Origin: Pontederia crassipes
Lineage: Eukaryota; Streptophyta; Magnoliopsida; Commelinales; Pontederiaceae
Reading direction: 5' to 3'
NCBI GenBank assembly: GCA_030549335.1
Contig: CM060191.1
Location: 56,245,947-56,309,946, forward strand
Length of the DNA stretch: 64,000 bases
The translations under genes were made by a program, and so were the position numbers. Under the pieces are notes generated by a model that had not been told where the DNA came from, ran no database searches, and worked only from the letters and a program-made list of their open reading frames with translations. Shown here in pieces: positions 34,331 through 46,790 of this stretch (positions are counted from its first letter, which is position 1; each line of letters opens with the position of its first letter).

Positions 34331-37051
34331 AAGTGCCAAAGCTAGAAGGAAGAGCACACATTCACTCATTTGAAGAAAAACTTTAAGTTATCAAAAGGAG
34401 ATCATTTCTTGAAATTTTCATTTTATAGCTTTCTCTTTTCTTTCTCTCTTCTTGTGAGCATAAAATTGTAAAAGAGAGAAACACTTTTGTTCAAAAAACT
34501 GAGAGAGCTCCTGTGTAAAAGATGTACAAAATCTTACCTCTTGAGTGAGAGAAATATATTAGTTTTCTAGAAGTAGAGGTTGCCTTGCCTCTTGAAGCGG
34601 AGAAAATGTGGTTGATGTAAAGGGCTTTCTTCCTTGCCCCATTTGGAACAAAGGAAGGGATTAGTAGAATCTCCGACGGTCTCGAGGTCGAGAAATCGGA
34701 GCGGGGACGTAGGTCAAAGTGTGGTCGAACCTCGTCAACAACTACCGTGTCTTTACATTTGATTTTCTCCCTCTCTCTCCCCGTCCATATTATGCTTATG
34801 CTCTGAATTGTTTTGTTTTAAAAAGGTTTTAAAGAATTGATTTTGTGCTTACGCGATGATTTTCGTGAAACGACGTTTTCGATTAAACACTAATTCACCC
34901 CCGTCTTAGTGTCCTTTGTGATCCTACACATCCTCCACGGCTCTCTCACATGCATGGTTTCAGATGTAGAAAAAGAACATGAGTATTAAATACTTAGTTA
35001 TAGTTTAATCATAATCAATAAACAATAATGTTAAAAGGTAGAATCAATAAAATAGCAATTTTGCTTATGTGACAGTAGTCAATGGATCAATGTAACAATA
35101 GATCAATATGAAAAATCAACTAAGATCAAAATATCAATTAATCTCAATTAATAATTAACAATATTCAATGGCATTATTAATATGCCAATGTTAAGTTAAT
35201 AATTTCAATAATTAATAGGCATTGGTCAATAATAATATAATTTGATTCAATAGGACAAGAATGATTGTTAGTTCAATGCTAATATATTAAAATGATCATG
35301 ATCTAAATAATTTGGTTCAATTTAATTTAATTCAATTTAACGTTTGATCTTATTTTATACAATAGGAGGTCAATTAAGAGAAACTTCATGTCATTTTCAT
35401 GCAGACCAATGGGGATCAAATATATGGCAAACCAACAATAACCATAACAATAGTTCGTGAATGACGGGGTACTAGTGCCAAACACATGACAATCACATCT
35501 TCTTTACATAATGACGTCTCAAATCTCTAATGGTAGAGGCAATATGATATGATAACAATAAGTCCTAACTTAGAGACAATCAGAAGCATGGAGACTTAGT
35601 AGTTTTCAATCTTTTTCTTGTTTATTAAAAATATCTATCTTTGTCAATTTAATTTAGGTTAAACAATACCCTATCAAAAAGACTAATATTAGTACTATAA
35701 TAAAATTAGTTATGTTGAAAATACGATCATATATGATGACAATATTATCTGGTATAATGATACTATGATCATATATGACAATAATATAATCAAATATGAC
35801 AATGATGATCAAGATCAATCACTAATAATAACAATTCAACTAACTATAATTTAATACATCAAATATATTTTGTCCCCAAAATCCGGCTGTGTCAGATGGA
35901 ACGCAGACCATATTCTCCAATCAGCTTTTCATATCGATCAAGCAAAACTCACGTGGGTGTGTTGTGAATTCAGTGGTCAGCCTGGTTCACTTCGGGAACA
36001 AGGGTTGTGTTTTTAGAAATGAGCCGAGTCCATTGAACTCGGTCCATTTTCTAATCCAATTTGATCAAAATTATGTGAAATTCGTGTCGTATCAAATAGA
36101 ACCCTGGTTGTGTTGAACAGAACTGAGGCCGAGTTCTGTCGTCGTCGAGAAGTGTTCCGACTTAGTTTTTTAGCACTCATGTTTGTGTCATACAATATCC
36201 AATCAACGTAAAAATTATATCAATTCAATTTTTATATAAAGGGCATGAGTCTAGGGTTCCATGTCGACTGGGAATCTCTCTATGTAGTTAAAGTTGGCTG
36301 AAAAATCAACTGATAATCCTTTGGTTTGTTGATTGCAAAAATGCCAAAATTTGGTCGTGATTCCTTTGTGATGTGACCTCGAAACTCACGTCAATCACCT
36401 CTGACACAGCTTTGAAACCATGAGTTGCTCTCATACCGCGAAGCTTTGAAACTAGTCACCGGTTGCTTTCGGAAATGCCTCGAGTCGTGATGCATGAGGG
36501 AGAAAGAGAAAGCTCATTGATAGAATTTTTTTTATGGCTACTAAGACTTTTTAGACACCCTTTAATATTTATTTATAGTTATAGAGTAAATTTTTATTTA
36601 TATTGGACTTTGGCCTCATCTAAGTTAATACTATCCATCCATCATTAATTAATCATATGTCCATGATTTAAATACAAATTAATTAACAACACTACAATAG
36701 TAGTCATAACAATTCTACCTCCACTAGAACTCTATTTTATCTTTTTAACTTCTCTAATTTTTCTTTAATTTGAAATTAAATAATTATAATAAATAAAATA
36801 TTTCTAGATTCAGTTAATTAATAAAATATCTTTTATTTATTTTTTGAAAATCGAGGGCGTTACAAAACATCCTATGTTAAGCATGACAAGTTACTGTGTT
36901 TGAACGCTGTGCCAATGTAAATAATGTTTTCTGATCACACAACACGAAGAAAGGGGAATCTAACAAATAATATGAATAAACGGTAGAAACATTTTCCTGT
37001 TGTACCTCCATGAAGCTTAAAAACTTTGATTTGGTCAGTGAAATGGTCACC

Positions 37052-37232
37052 TCAATTTTCTTCTCTCCTTTGTCTTTCGCCGATGTCAGAGTCTAAAGTT
37101 ACTGCATACGTTTTGTCAAACCACATTGCAGAAAATTCCGAAGCTGTTCTACTAGCTTTATCCACCCACTGTGGCCAGTCAAAGAAAGATAAGGATGCTT
37201 TGCCTCGAAGTCTCAGTTGACTAGTGGCACTG
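37052..37232 (-). CDS. Possible 3' terminal exon of an unrecognised host gene
   Basis: On the minus strand a plausible acceptor (ATTGCAAG) leads into an open frame reading RDSATSQLRLRGKASLSFF, then DWPQWVDKASRTASEF and SAMWFDKTYAV, ending at a stop at 37052-37054. The composition (Trp-rich, balanced, charged) looks protein-like rather than repeat-like. I do not recognise the family. Upstream exons were not found; they may have been displaced by the hAT-type element at 38004 or lost. It could also be a chance frame. Confidence 0.35.
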
Positions 37233-37995
37233 TCTCTTGCAATTGATTCGTTTTAATCAATTCGCTCGCCAAAGGCTGAGGACTTGTGCACACCAATTCC
37301 AAGTCCCAGAAGAAGAAACTATGATTTTTTTTTCCTATTTTTTCACTGAAGTTTAATTTGTGCTTTCTACATGTCAAAAATCCTTTTCATCATCAGGAAA
37401 CAAATCTATTTTTAATCATTTTGAGGGAGCAGCAAAGGCATTCAATTGATATGACCTGAACAAAATGGCGGCCCTGATTGTTGGATTAGAGATTGCAATT
37501 AGGGCTTCCAAAAAGCTTTTATTGATGTAAGAAGTCACAATTCAAAACACTCTTCAAAGCTTACACCGACTCCCAACCCTCTAATGCACCGAGAGCAGCT
37601 TATTCTTTGCAAAGCAAGGAACACAAAATCCTCCTCTTTTAGCTATTTTTGCAAGCATTATAAATGGAACACATCAAACTATTCTAAACCTGTTTGGATA
37701 AAACATCAAGATTAAGTCCTTTATTCCCCAAATTCCTGTACCAAACGGGCCAAGTTATGACAGTTTAAGCCTTCCAGAACGTATCCCCCATATTAACATC
37801 GCTAGTAAAACTCACATGAAGTAAATAGAAAATGTGGAAACACTCATGAAGTAGATAGAAAAAAAAATGTTGCAGTGATAGGACCAGGATGCAGATAAAT
37901 AGATACACAACAGGAAATGGTGTAGAGCTTAAGAGGCCTATCGTAATTAGAGTTGGAGAAAGCAGAAGAGTAGAGACCAAGGTCAAGATGAGGTT
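37233..37995. other. Intergenic, no gene assigned
   Basis: Mixed AT content, no clear coding frame on either strand beyond a 131-codon minus-strand frame (37765-38160). That frame is membrane-like but crosses the element end at 38004 and is judged spurious. Confidence 0.4.
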
Positions 37996-38003
37996 TGTAT
38001 GTG

Positions 38004-39262
38004 CAATGTTGTCAAACACGTAAAACGGGCTCGACACGGAGGGTCGGCAAAACACGTAAATCGTGAACACGTAACACGATTCTACCGAATTTTTATTTAA
38101 TATATTATATATATATGTAAATATATATATGTATATATAAGTAATTAGTGTGAGATGCAAATTCTTTTGAACTTATAAGTACCAAATGCAATATTACATA
38201 AGCAAAATTCTAATTTTAAGATCAATTCATGACATTAACAACTATTTTCTTATATATTAAAATATTAGTTCATGAAAAATTAACATCTCAAAAAATTATA
38301 ATAAGAACAGACTAATGGCAATTGATAAATCAATAAATAATGTTAACAGTTAATTCATGAAAAACTAATACATCATTAAAATTATAATAATAACAAAAAT
38401 TAGCACATCAATTCATAAAAAAATTCGTGATCAATTCATAAAAAATTAAGACAATAATAAATTTAGAATAATAACAGTAGTTGGTGATCTCATTTTATTA
38501 AACAAATATTAACAATAGCAGCACTATAAAAATTGTTATAAATTTATAACATTAAAAAAAACTAAATATGCCCCCGTCCACGAGCGCCGCGGCGGCGACT
38601 GTAAGTCATATGCTGATGTCGTCGCCGCTGCGGAGAGCAGTGGAAAAAAGAAACGAGAAGCCGCTCACGTGAGCAGAGAGAGAAAGGGAAAAATGCTAGG
38701 GTGTGCGAAGGGAGAGGGAGAAAAGGGCAAGGGAGGAGAGGGAGAGAAGGCCTGCTCGGGTGAGCGAAGAGAGAAAGGGAGAGGGAGAGAAGAGAAAGGG
38801 AGAGGGCGTACCTGGTCGGCGACAGCAGCAGAGAGCGGCGGCGGCGAAGCAAAGACATCAGTGACAGCAGAAGAAGCATTAGCAGACGAGCATCGACGGC
38901 GGCGGGACGGCGGCGACGGTGGCAGCAGGTCAGCGGCGGTGATGGCAGCAGGTCAGCGGCGGCGGCAGCAGGACAGCGGCAACGGTGGCAGCAGTCAGCG
39001 ATGGTGATGGCAGAGCAACATCGGCGGACAGGAAACAAAAGGAGGAAAAGATTGATGAGTGCCCGTCACAAGTTATAAAAGGTAAAAAGAAGGGATTGTT
39101 GGATCGGTGGAGACGTGTGTCTCTACCGATCTTACGTGCCAGCACGCGATTCTACCACATGCTGGCCAAAAACGTTTCTGCGTAGGATCGAGCACGATTT
39201 TCTTGGATTGGGACGTAAAGTCGTACGATTCTACGATCTGAAACGCGATTTTGACAACATTG
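38004..39262. mobile_element. Nonautonomous hAT-type element with GC-rich cargo, 8-bp TSD
   Basis: The ends are a perfect 13-bp inverted repeat, CAATGTTGTCAAA and TTTGACAACATTG. The 8-bp duplication TGTATGTG is exact (37996-38003, 39263-39270). Eight-bp duplications and C.(A/G)TGTTGTCAAA ends are hAT hallmarks. The outer thirds are AT-rich, but 38560-39060 is GC-rich, with GGC/GCA repeats and long GAGAGAAAGGG purine tracts on the plus strand. No transposase. The GC-rich part resembles the 5' end of a host gene that was captured, but no protein is recognisable. Confidence 0.85.
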
Positions 39263-39617
39263 TGTATGTGTTTGTGGGGCATAACAAGATTTGAGAAGCC
39301 TCTTATACAAATCATGCTCAACACCACTATCGTCTTCATCCTACATTATTGGAACTGAGAGAGCTCTGAATAAATAGTACCACCACTAAGATGATCTTTA
39401 TGTGCACTAGTAGTAACGGATAAGATCAGAAGATGGACACTTCAAGAAAATGATCCCACATACAGCACAAACTATTATACATGTGATGTTATTCAGCATC
39501 AATATCGTGAAGGTTCAACCAATCACTGGCTTGTTTGTTCTTCGGGCTACTTGGGTCGCTTCCCTTCAGGTGAACTACCTCACATCTTTATTGAATTGAA
39601 CCCATTCTCTAGATTCT

Positions 39618-42255
39618 TCAAGTTGGGTGTCTGTATGGTGAGGTTGCATTTGCCTTGATATCGGCATCAGCATCGTCATCCTCCAGGTCACTGAATGAGA
39701 CGTCTTCCTCCGGTCCCAGTGGTAGTCCAATAATTCTCGTGTTATCCCCATCTTCACCTGTGTCATCATCCAACCAATCATCCCCGTCCTCCTCGTGCTG
39801 CTGAATTGGAACTCTGTTTGTCTCGTGTGGCAATGCTTTGGTTTTGTCATGACTTGTCAGTTCTTCTATCACAGACTTGTCTACAACTTCTACCGCGTTA
39901 GTTTGGACTGCATGCTTTTCGGTGTCAACATCTTCCACAGGAACAGGATCATGTGTCAAAGGCGAAGATGTAACAGATTGTGCAGATTTGTGAAGTAGAT
40001 CAGGTGGTGATGTTGGATTCCCTGCATTTGAAACAGCAATCTCATCCTCTTTCATGTGCATTCCCTCTCTTTCCGAACTCTGGGATACTGATCTTTTGGG
40101 AATTTGCAAATCCTGCAGCAGCATTGTTCTAGCTTCCAGTATCTGCACAATAAACATGAAGCTTAAGTACAGGAATGCGACTCAATATATCACATGGATG
40201 AATTGCAATCCTCAGAACTCAAACTAAGATGAGAGAAGTGGCAAGAATGGTCCATATATTCATAGTAGAACCTACCATAAAGGTGTTACTAAATCAGCAC
40301 ATGCGATATACCACAAAAAAGTGGCAGATTATGCCCTTCAAGAAAGCATTGGCCCTTAATAACATGCTTGAACTTACCAACCATACAAAAAAATTTGTGA
40401 AATTAGATGGTTCAGTAAAATAATAGCATAATTATGCATCTCTTAAACAAGCATCTAGAAATTTTATTGTTCATATTGGTCAATAAAATTACTCACTTGA
40501 GAAAAGAAGCATGATTTCCTCAGCCCACAATCTATGGTTTAAAAACTTGCATACCAACAAAACAAACTAAGATATCACAGCTTACTTTACCTGCGAGGTG
40601 GATAGAAGTTCAGCATCTTGCTTGCTGAGTCTTGAGTGCAAAAGAACAAAATAAACTTTCCAAAAGTTGGATTCACTCATATGACCTGGACAAAGCTCCA
40701 TCCTCAAGTCTGCTAATTCGGGGGCGAGATGTACAATAGCTATAGCATGCTTTTGTTGTTCATCTGACATTTCAAACTCTGAGAAGCAATACAATGAAAA
40801 TGAGTTAATTTATGTTTGTTGCAAAAGTGAAACAAAACCCAAGAGAATTTAGAGAGAGAGATCGGCGAGAGATGAGAGAGTGCTATAATGAAACAGAAAT
40901 ACTCATGGATTACAGTTTTTAGATGGAAAACATGAAGAATGTGCAACTATAAACTACAGAACACTTAATAATATTAAAAGGTTGAGCTGGAAACTTTATA
41001 AATCTGAAGAACGCAGACAATAGACATCATGCAAATGTGAAAAAATAAGGAGGTGCAAACTTTCTTAAGCCGTACTAACCATCAGTACAGTCAGAAGAAA
41101 ATGAAACATACATGAGGTGAAAAATGCAATTTTTTCCTTGAATATGGAATTTCTGATATTGTCTCTGTCTAGGTCTTGTCGGACATACCAAATTGCAATT
41201 AATATTAAAAATCCTTATTGTGATGGGCATACCTCTCGATGTCTCAAATATTTTCTGTAAGTTTCAATTTGATTTAAAGAATCAACAGATAGTCTGGGAT
41301 AATGAAAGAATTTTTCATGTCAACAATTAAATGCAAGAATAGGAAGAAATGGAACCGATCATTTAGCATTCTTGTGATGTACTTCAACTAAATTACTCCG
41401 CAGGCATAAATTCAATAGATCAAACACAGCATGAGAAAAAGGAAACAGATATAGGCAAGTACTTGCAAATACATCGGCGTTATGTTTAAGTTAGATTTTT
41501 TTCATCCCCCACAAATGTTGATATCATACTAATGCATTACATAAGAGGAGAGGAGCGTATTTACCAACAGAGCCACCACCCTCATTCAGCAACGGAAACC
41601 CTAACCATGTCTCTGGGTGCATAGCAATATTCCTTGCGAAGACCACAACATCCTCAGACACGCCGACCGCATGCAACTCAATTCTCTCCACCTCCACCCC
41701 CTGGTCGTCATCCTCCCTCTCTTCATCCTCCAATCCAAATGGCAATAACGACGATGCGAACTTGGATATCTCCGCCACCGCCCTGGCCTGCGACAGCATC
41801 GAGATCCCACTCCTCACCTTCCCGCTGATCTCCTCGAAATCGCTCCTGATCCTTGCCAGCCTAGGAGACTCAACGGAGGTGGCCACCTCTTCCGCATCGT
41901 TCGGTTCCCCAGACGCGGCATCCAGACCTTCCGATCGGCGCCCGCGGCCGGAGGCCTCCGGCGAGGACGAGTCATCATCCCGCTCCATCGCGGCCGGAGG
42001 GGGCGCGAGAAAGGAGGCGACGCCCCAGAACCGGCTAGTGAGGGTTTTGGTGAGCTCCGACAAGTCCTCCTTCACTCCCCTAGTTGGAGTCCCGGGCTCA
42101 TCTCCCATGTCCTCTTCTCCTTCCCAACCGTTTCCATCAGCAGCCTCCGACGGAGAAGTAGATGCCGCGGCGGCGGAGGCCCCGCGTGAATCATCGTCTT
42201 CATCGTCGTCTTCTCCCCGCAGGGTGTTCACCAGCGACCTCGCGAACCACGACAT
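39618..42255 (-). CDS. BSD domain-containing protein, three exons
   Basis: Exons are 42255-41565, 40778-40591 and 40142-39618. Each junction has GT/AG (GTAAATAC, CTTCTCAG, GTAAAGTAAG, TTGTGCAG) and the phases close to a 467-residue protein. The start MSWFARSLVNTLRGEDDDEDD is chosen because plant relatives open the same way; an in-frame ATG 30 codons upstream exists. Residues about 14-24 are acidic. The BSD domain spans about 196-283 across the exon 1/2 boundary, with the family features VVFARNIAMHPETWLGFP and PELADLRMELCPG..SESNFWKVYF. The C-terminus is acidic, with DDWLDDD and EDVSFSDLEDDD. BSD domains occur in TFIIH p62 and synapse-associated-type proteins; the role of this plant group is not established. 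AATAAA on the minus strand at 39587-39592 may be the poly(A) signal. Plus-strand frames here are antisense shadows. Confidence 0.93.
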
Positions 42256-43699
42256 GGGTCTCGTTTCGCCTTCGTGACTTCGTCGTCGAATCGAACGCGC
42301 GACAAGGCCATGGATTGGCGACCGAGAACACAGTGGATCCCGCATCGGGAAATGCCATGGATTGACGTCCGCGTAGGATAATGTGCTTTGACATCCGTTC
42401 GATCATGATGGCCTGAGATTCGACGGTAGATAACCGGTGTCGCATGGTATGTTTCATGAGGTGTTTGTGCTGAGCATAGTTTAGAACATGGAGTTCTTAA
42501 AACTAATTTATATTTTTTTATAAAAAAATGGTTGTCGTATCCCTTTTAACACGTAGCACCCACCTATTAATTAATAACTTAACAAAATTAAATAAAATTT
42601 AACATCAAATACTAATTTAATTTGATGTAAAAAATGAATCAGTACAATATTATACTAGTTAATCACATCATATTTATGTAAAGTAGTTACATAATTATAT
42701 CTTATTTAGACGAATATAATTAATAATAAAATACAAGTTAATCACATCGAAATTATATATATTAATTTATAATTTAATGAGATACAAATACAACCTAAAC
42801 TGGATTTTGTATAATATTTTTATCTCAAAAACTCACTAATTTTTGTGAGTTAATTAAAATAAATTATTTATATCATACCTTTTTATTTATTATTAAAATT
42901 TTATTATGATTATTACAATTTATTTGTTACAATATGGAACCTTTTATAAATAATAATTAATAACTTGTTAATACTTTAATACAATTTAAATTAGATTATG
43001 TGTAGTAACTTCTATTGAGAAATAATTATGGTGATAGGGAACTTTATTTATGAACAAAACATTATTTTTTTTACTATAAAGCTAATTAGGATATAATTAT
43101 TTTACTAGTTATTTATTATTAAATTATAATTATGATTTAATTTTTATTTTATATAAATAAGAAATTATTAATTTTATACATACATAAAAAATTTAAAATG
43201 AAAAAGAAACTAGTTCTTAATTCGAATTAGAACCTAATAAATTTTTGGTGGAAGCAAGAACCAATACATGTAAACTTGATGTCAAATCATATTTGACATC
43301 ATGAACCGTCATTGTTAATCTCACATAAGGCAAGAGATCTTACATTCCAAACTAACGAGTTGTTACTCTCTCATCACTGCACTCATGAGAATTAACCATA
43401 TCACGACCCATTACGAAAAGGAGTCGCGGGCGTTATATTAGACATCACATTTTGTTACATGGACATCACGTATATATCATTGACGTTAAATATTGCACCT
43501 GAAAATAGCGGTATCGACCATTACAATAATATATAGCCGTAATATTGATAAGTTATAAATATCGTGAAAGCGTTCGATCACGAGCCATAACGAAGATATC
43601 ACAGACCATGATGAATGATTTTTACTGTAATTCGAGTTTTATTTTGGGACCATGAATTTTATCCATTGATTTTTCAAATGAAGTTTCGTTACCAAAGTC
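42256..43699. other. BSD promoter side and AT-rich intergenic DNA
   Basis: The first 200 bp upstream of the BSD start are moderately GC-rich and hold its promoter. 42480-43250 is very AT-rich with no gene. 43250-43650 may already be the U3 of the LTR that follows. Confidence 0.4.
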
Positions 43700-44235
43700 A
43701 TACCAAACAACTCAGAAACACTTAAGGGCTATAAGTATAAGATTATGAAGACGGTAAAAGGTGTGCATAAAGCTTGAGAGCACGTGTCACTGTTGAGGAA
43801 TTTCAAAGTTTGAACATCACCCGAAGGGAAAAGGCTACGTTAACTCATCGTTTATGCTATTAACGATTCAAAAATCTCGGAGACTATGAGTTGTCACTAT
43901 TTTTTATTTGGATGTTCTTTTACCTAATTTTTTTTGCTTTATCTTTGTTATAATATAGATTTATATTCTTTTTAAAAGGAAAGATGATGCGTGTAAAAAT
44001 GATAACAAACGCTAACAAGTGTATTAGTCGCTCAAGTAGTAAAATAAATGAATAGAGTTATCGTTCCCAAGAGAACAGTTAATAATTTAGATTCTATTTT
44101 AACCTTGTTATCGTTCTTCTCCTCTTATTAGCCTTCTTTTCCAAGTCCTCTTCTGCCCTAGCTTCCAACTCGTGCTCGTGGTCGTGACAGGTTAAGTCAC
44201 AGTCGTGACCGAGAAGATGTGATTTCACCTACGCG

Positions 44236-44901
44236 TGTCACGGGGCGTTTTCCGTGACATGAAGTGTGAAGCCTCGCGGCACTAATGCCGTTCAACTTAT
44301 AGCCCTCGGCCGTTTAGCGCCGAAAACATGGAACACATGCAGCCGCCCCGCACTGCGTAATATTGCGGAGTACCAAGTTATCAGCTCTTAGGGCATTTAT
44401 CTTGTAAGGCCATCTTTATGAATGGTCAAGTGGTGACGTTCCCGTAGGGTACGTCTTTTGCATCTTCAATATGTAACAAGACTCCTATACCTACGGTACA
44501 TTGGGAGGAGTTCACTAGTACCTTCCGATGCCCAATTGTATGTTATGTTTCATCATATTTAATACAAGTAAGCTTTCTTTTAATTCTAGTGTCATTGCTT
44601 TGAGCGTGGGGTGGCAACCCACATCGGTGTCCCTTCGTGGCGTCCCGTGGTCCCTTCGTCGCCCATTCGGACTTTAAGCGCCCAAGCGCCTACATTAGTG
44701 CCGCAACGCGCTAATGCCACGGTCTCGTGATGAGTAGTCCAACACTCTAGTCATGTCCGTGATTGAATGCCTATAAGAGCGACTCTCGGCATAGTCGTCT
44801 CGACCATAAAACTTTCACTGCAAACTCAAAACAGGTTTGGCTAGGTGCCTATCCGCCTAGTCGCCGCACGTGGTCTAGTGTCCGAGAATGACCCCGTGAC
44901 A
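44236..44901 (+). repeat. 5' LTR of the gag-only element
   Basis: 666 bp. The first 24 bases hold an inverted repeat, TGTCACGG...CCGTGACA, so the 5' terminus can fold on itself as well as pair with the LTR end. Confidence 0.9.
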
Positions 44902-44903
44902 AG

Positions 44904-44915
44904 TGGTATCAGAGC
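44904..44915 (+). promoter_or_regulatory. Primer binding site for tRNA-iMet
   Basis: TGGTATCAGAGC is the standard complement of the 3' end of plant initiator tRNA-Met and sits two bases after the 5' LTR. Confidence 0.9.
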
Positions 44916-45439
44916 AGTTCTTCCTGCTCGGATTACCCAGCGACGATGACTCGCTTGTGTCATCGCAACGTACCCTGGCGTAGGAAATGTGCTTTCGCTC
45001 AAATACTCCATTACGTCCAGGCGCACTGGTACCATGGTCTTTGATCGTGGACGCCAACGAGGAATGCATGGCAAGCCTCCTCGTCGCACGCTCAGTCGTG
45101 CCCCGCAGCATGTTCCTCATACACCCGTGTCGTGTCGAGGAACGTCCGTCATGCATCATGATGGCGGATTGATCGCCCCGCCTAATCGGGACGGTCATGC
45201 GTCGCTCACTCGATCAGATCAACCACCCCAGGTATACAGTCGGGAATCCTGAAGTGTCGCGCTGCGTCAAAGAGTAGCCATATGCTCCGCATGATGGTCT
45301 TGCTGGCTCATATCATGAGATCGCTTACACGAGCGTCGTGTAACTCGGAGGACCCGTGTCACATTCAGGGACTGTCGGTCATGCACTATCATGACGACCT
45401 GGCGCTGCTCGGTATTTCGTGATGTCGCATCGCATGCCC

Positions 45440-46790
45440 AGTCATGCAACGTGAAGTGCACAACCGCTTCACGGGAGAAGTTGGCTTAAAGACAAATATT
45501 AAGGTTTATGGTCCCTTTTCGGCCAAAGAATATCATCCTTTCGGTCAAGGAGCATCAATCACAAGCATCTTGTCGTGTCGCAGCATTGCTTGCCACGCCA
45601 CGATGACTTTCGGGAATGGAGCAAAGCGTTGATTACTTGCAAACACTCGCGGACGATCTGTCAGCCTTGCCTGCCTCGTCAAGTGTCGCCTCGCAAGCGG
45701 CGCGATGTCATCCATCAAGGAGTGGGACGAACCTGATACATGCCAACGCAAATCGACGTCTCAACTCAGCGACCAATTTGGCAAATGGTCTGAGCATCGA
45801 GCATCGGCGAATCTTGGCATGCTGCTGTCAAGCGTTCTGCCGCCAACCGAAGGAAGGAGTGCCCTTTCCTTTCGGACATCGCCTCGGGTAATCGAAGCGG
45901 CCTCCAAGGATCGCAATGCGAAGGTTTTGAAGGACACATTGGCGATGTCGTCCCTTCGAATGGAGATGGAGGTAATGTTGGGAGCTCATGCCACGAGTTC
46001 ACCAACCGCAGTCTAAGCGGAGCGTCTTCACAAGCATCCGCACGGATCAGGAAGGCCCGGAAAGGCTACTCTTTCGCAAGGGTCGAGCCGCCCGGTGGAT
46101 GAGTATGTCAAAGGTGTATGATCTAGGATGATAAGCACAGTGGCATTACTTTGTCCAAGGTGCGGACGAACGAGCATCTAAGGTGCATCCTCTTCGTGAA
46201 CGAGCACAACGATCTCGCCCCGTCCATATCCCAAAAGGATTGTCAAAGCTTCAAAGGAGGTCCCAGGATCGGAAGAAGGCATATCCCAAAAACCCTGTAA
46301 GACGTGGCAAACTCAAGATGGCGTTGCCATCGCGACAATGTAGAATGTGGCAAACATGCATCCCAAACATGGGACAGAAGGAGTGGCAGTTCATCAATTA
46401 TGCAAGCCCTGACAAGTTAGGACTGGAAGTCAAAATTGCATTATTCAGAATCGGCCAGATGGGCATGTTGAAGGAGGAAGTGAAAGAAATCACCGAGCTC
46501 CGCCTACAGTGTTCCCAGGAAGATGAAGACCCAGTGTTGGTGCTCTTCAAGCATAGGGGTTAAGAAGCTTTGGACTAGGAAGGAGTTGGAACGACCGGAT
46601 CGTCCAACCTCCGCTCATTAGTCGACGCTACCAAGTCAATCGGGACAAGTGCCATACCACCAAAGCCCTTGGGCAAGGGCAATGGTGGGGGAGAGAAGTT
46701 CAAGTCGCAAGGAGGAAGCTACTTATGTCGAAGACAAAAATCGCCCATCGAAGCAGGAGAAGCGAGTCGAACCACAGGCACATGTGGGGA
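45440..46790 (+). pseudogene. Decayed gag of the gag-only element
   Basis: The frame 46183-46563 (126 codons) contains KLGLEVKIALFRIGQMGMLK, a position where gypsy gag proteins carry an ALxxLKQTGS-like segment. Downstream, two overlapping frames (46649-46981, 46669-47211) share a K.LGKGNGGGEKFKSQGG region, typical of the basic linker before a gag zinc knuckle; no intact knuckle was found. Earlier frames (45616-46016) are broken. Assigned by position and motif only. Confidence 0.5.

Larger units (their letters stand above)
33741..34928 (+). mobile_element. SIRE-like Ty1/copia solo LTR nested in the gypsy-type LTR
   Basis: It starts TGTTGGATTTAAGTTTTAG...TTTGATGATACAAAG, a familiar SIRE-type LTR opening, and ends TCCTACA; 1188 bp. 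Flanks CATCT and CATCC differ at one base. The TATA box CTATAAAAG is at 34322. An array of GATCGACCGGTC-type palindromes lies upstream. No internal region, so a solo LTR. Confidence 0.78.
33493..36864. mobile_element. Gypsy-type solo LTR, interrupted
   Basis: The ends TGTAACG at 33493 and GGGCGTTACA at 36864 are inverted. The flanks AGACA and AAACA differ at one base. Taking out the nested copia LTR leaves about 2.2 kb. The block 35880-36180 repeats short phrases around GAACTCGG / CCGAGTTC. No coding region. Confidence 0.6.

Noticed and set aside
36691-36700. CACTACAATA within the gypsy-type LTR
   Set aside because: Short chance match, no subterminal array and no partner.
38562-39038. 158-codon minus-strand frame in the hAT-type element
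   Set aside because: Low-complexity Leu/Ser/Arg/Pro translation of purine and GGC repeats; no domain.
41762-42277. Plus-strand frame of 171 codons
   Set aside because: Exact antisense of BSD exon 1, Ser/Pro-rich as expected from the reverse of acidic codons.
44841-46016. Several overlapping 60-107 codon frames on both strands
   Set aside because: They lie in the decayed interior and LTR of the gag-only element and have no consistent coding signal.
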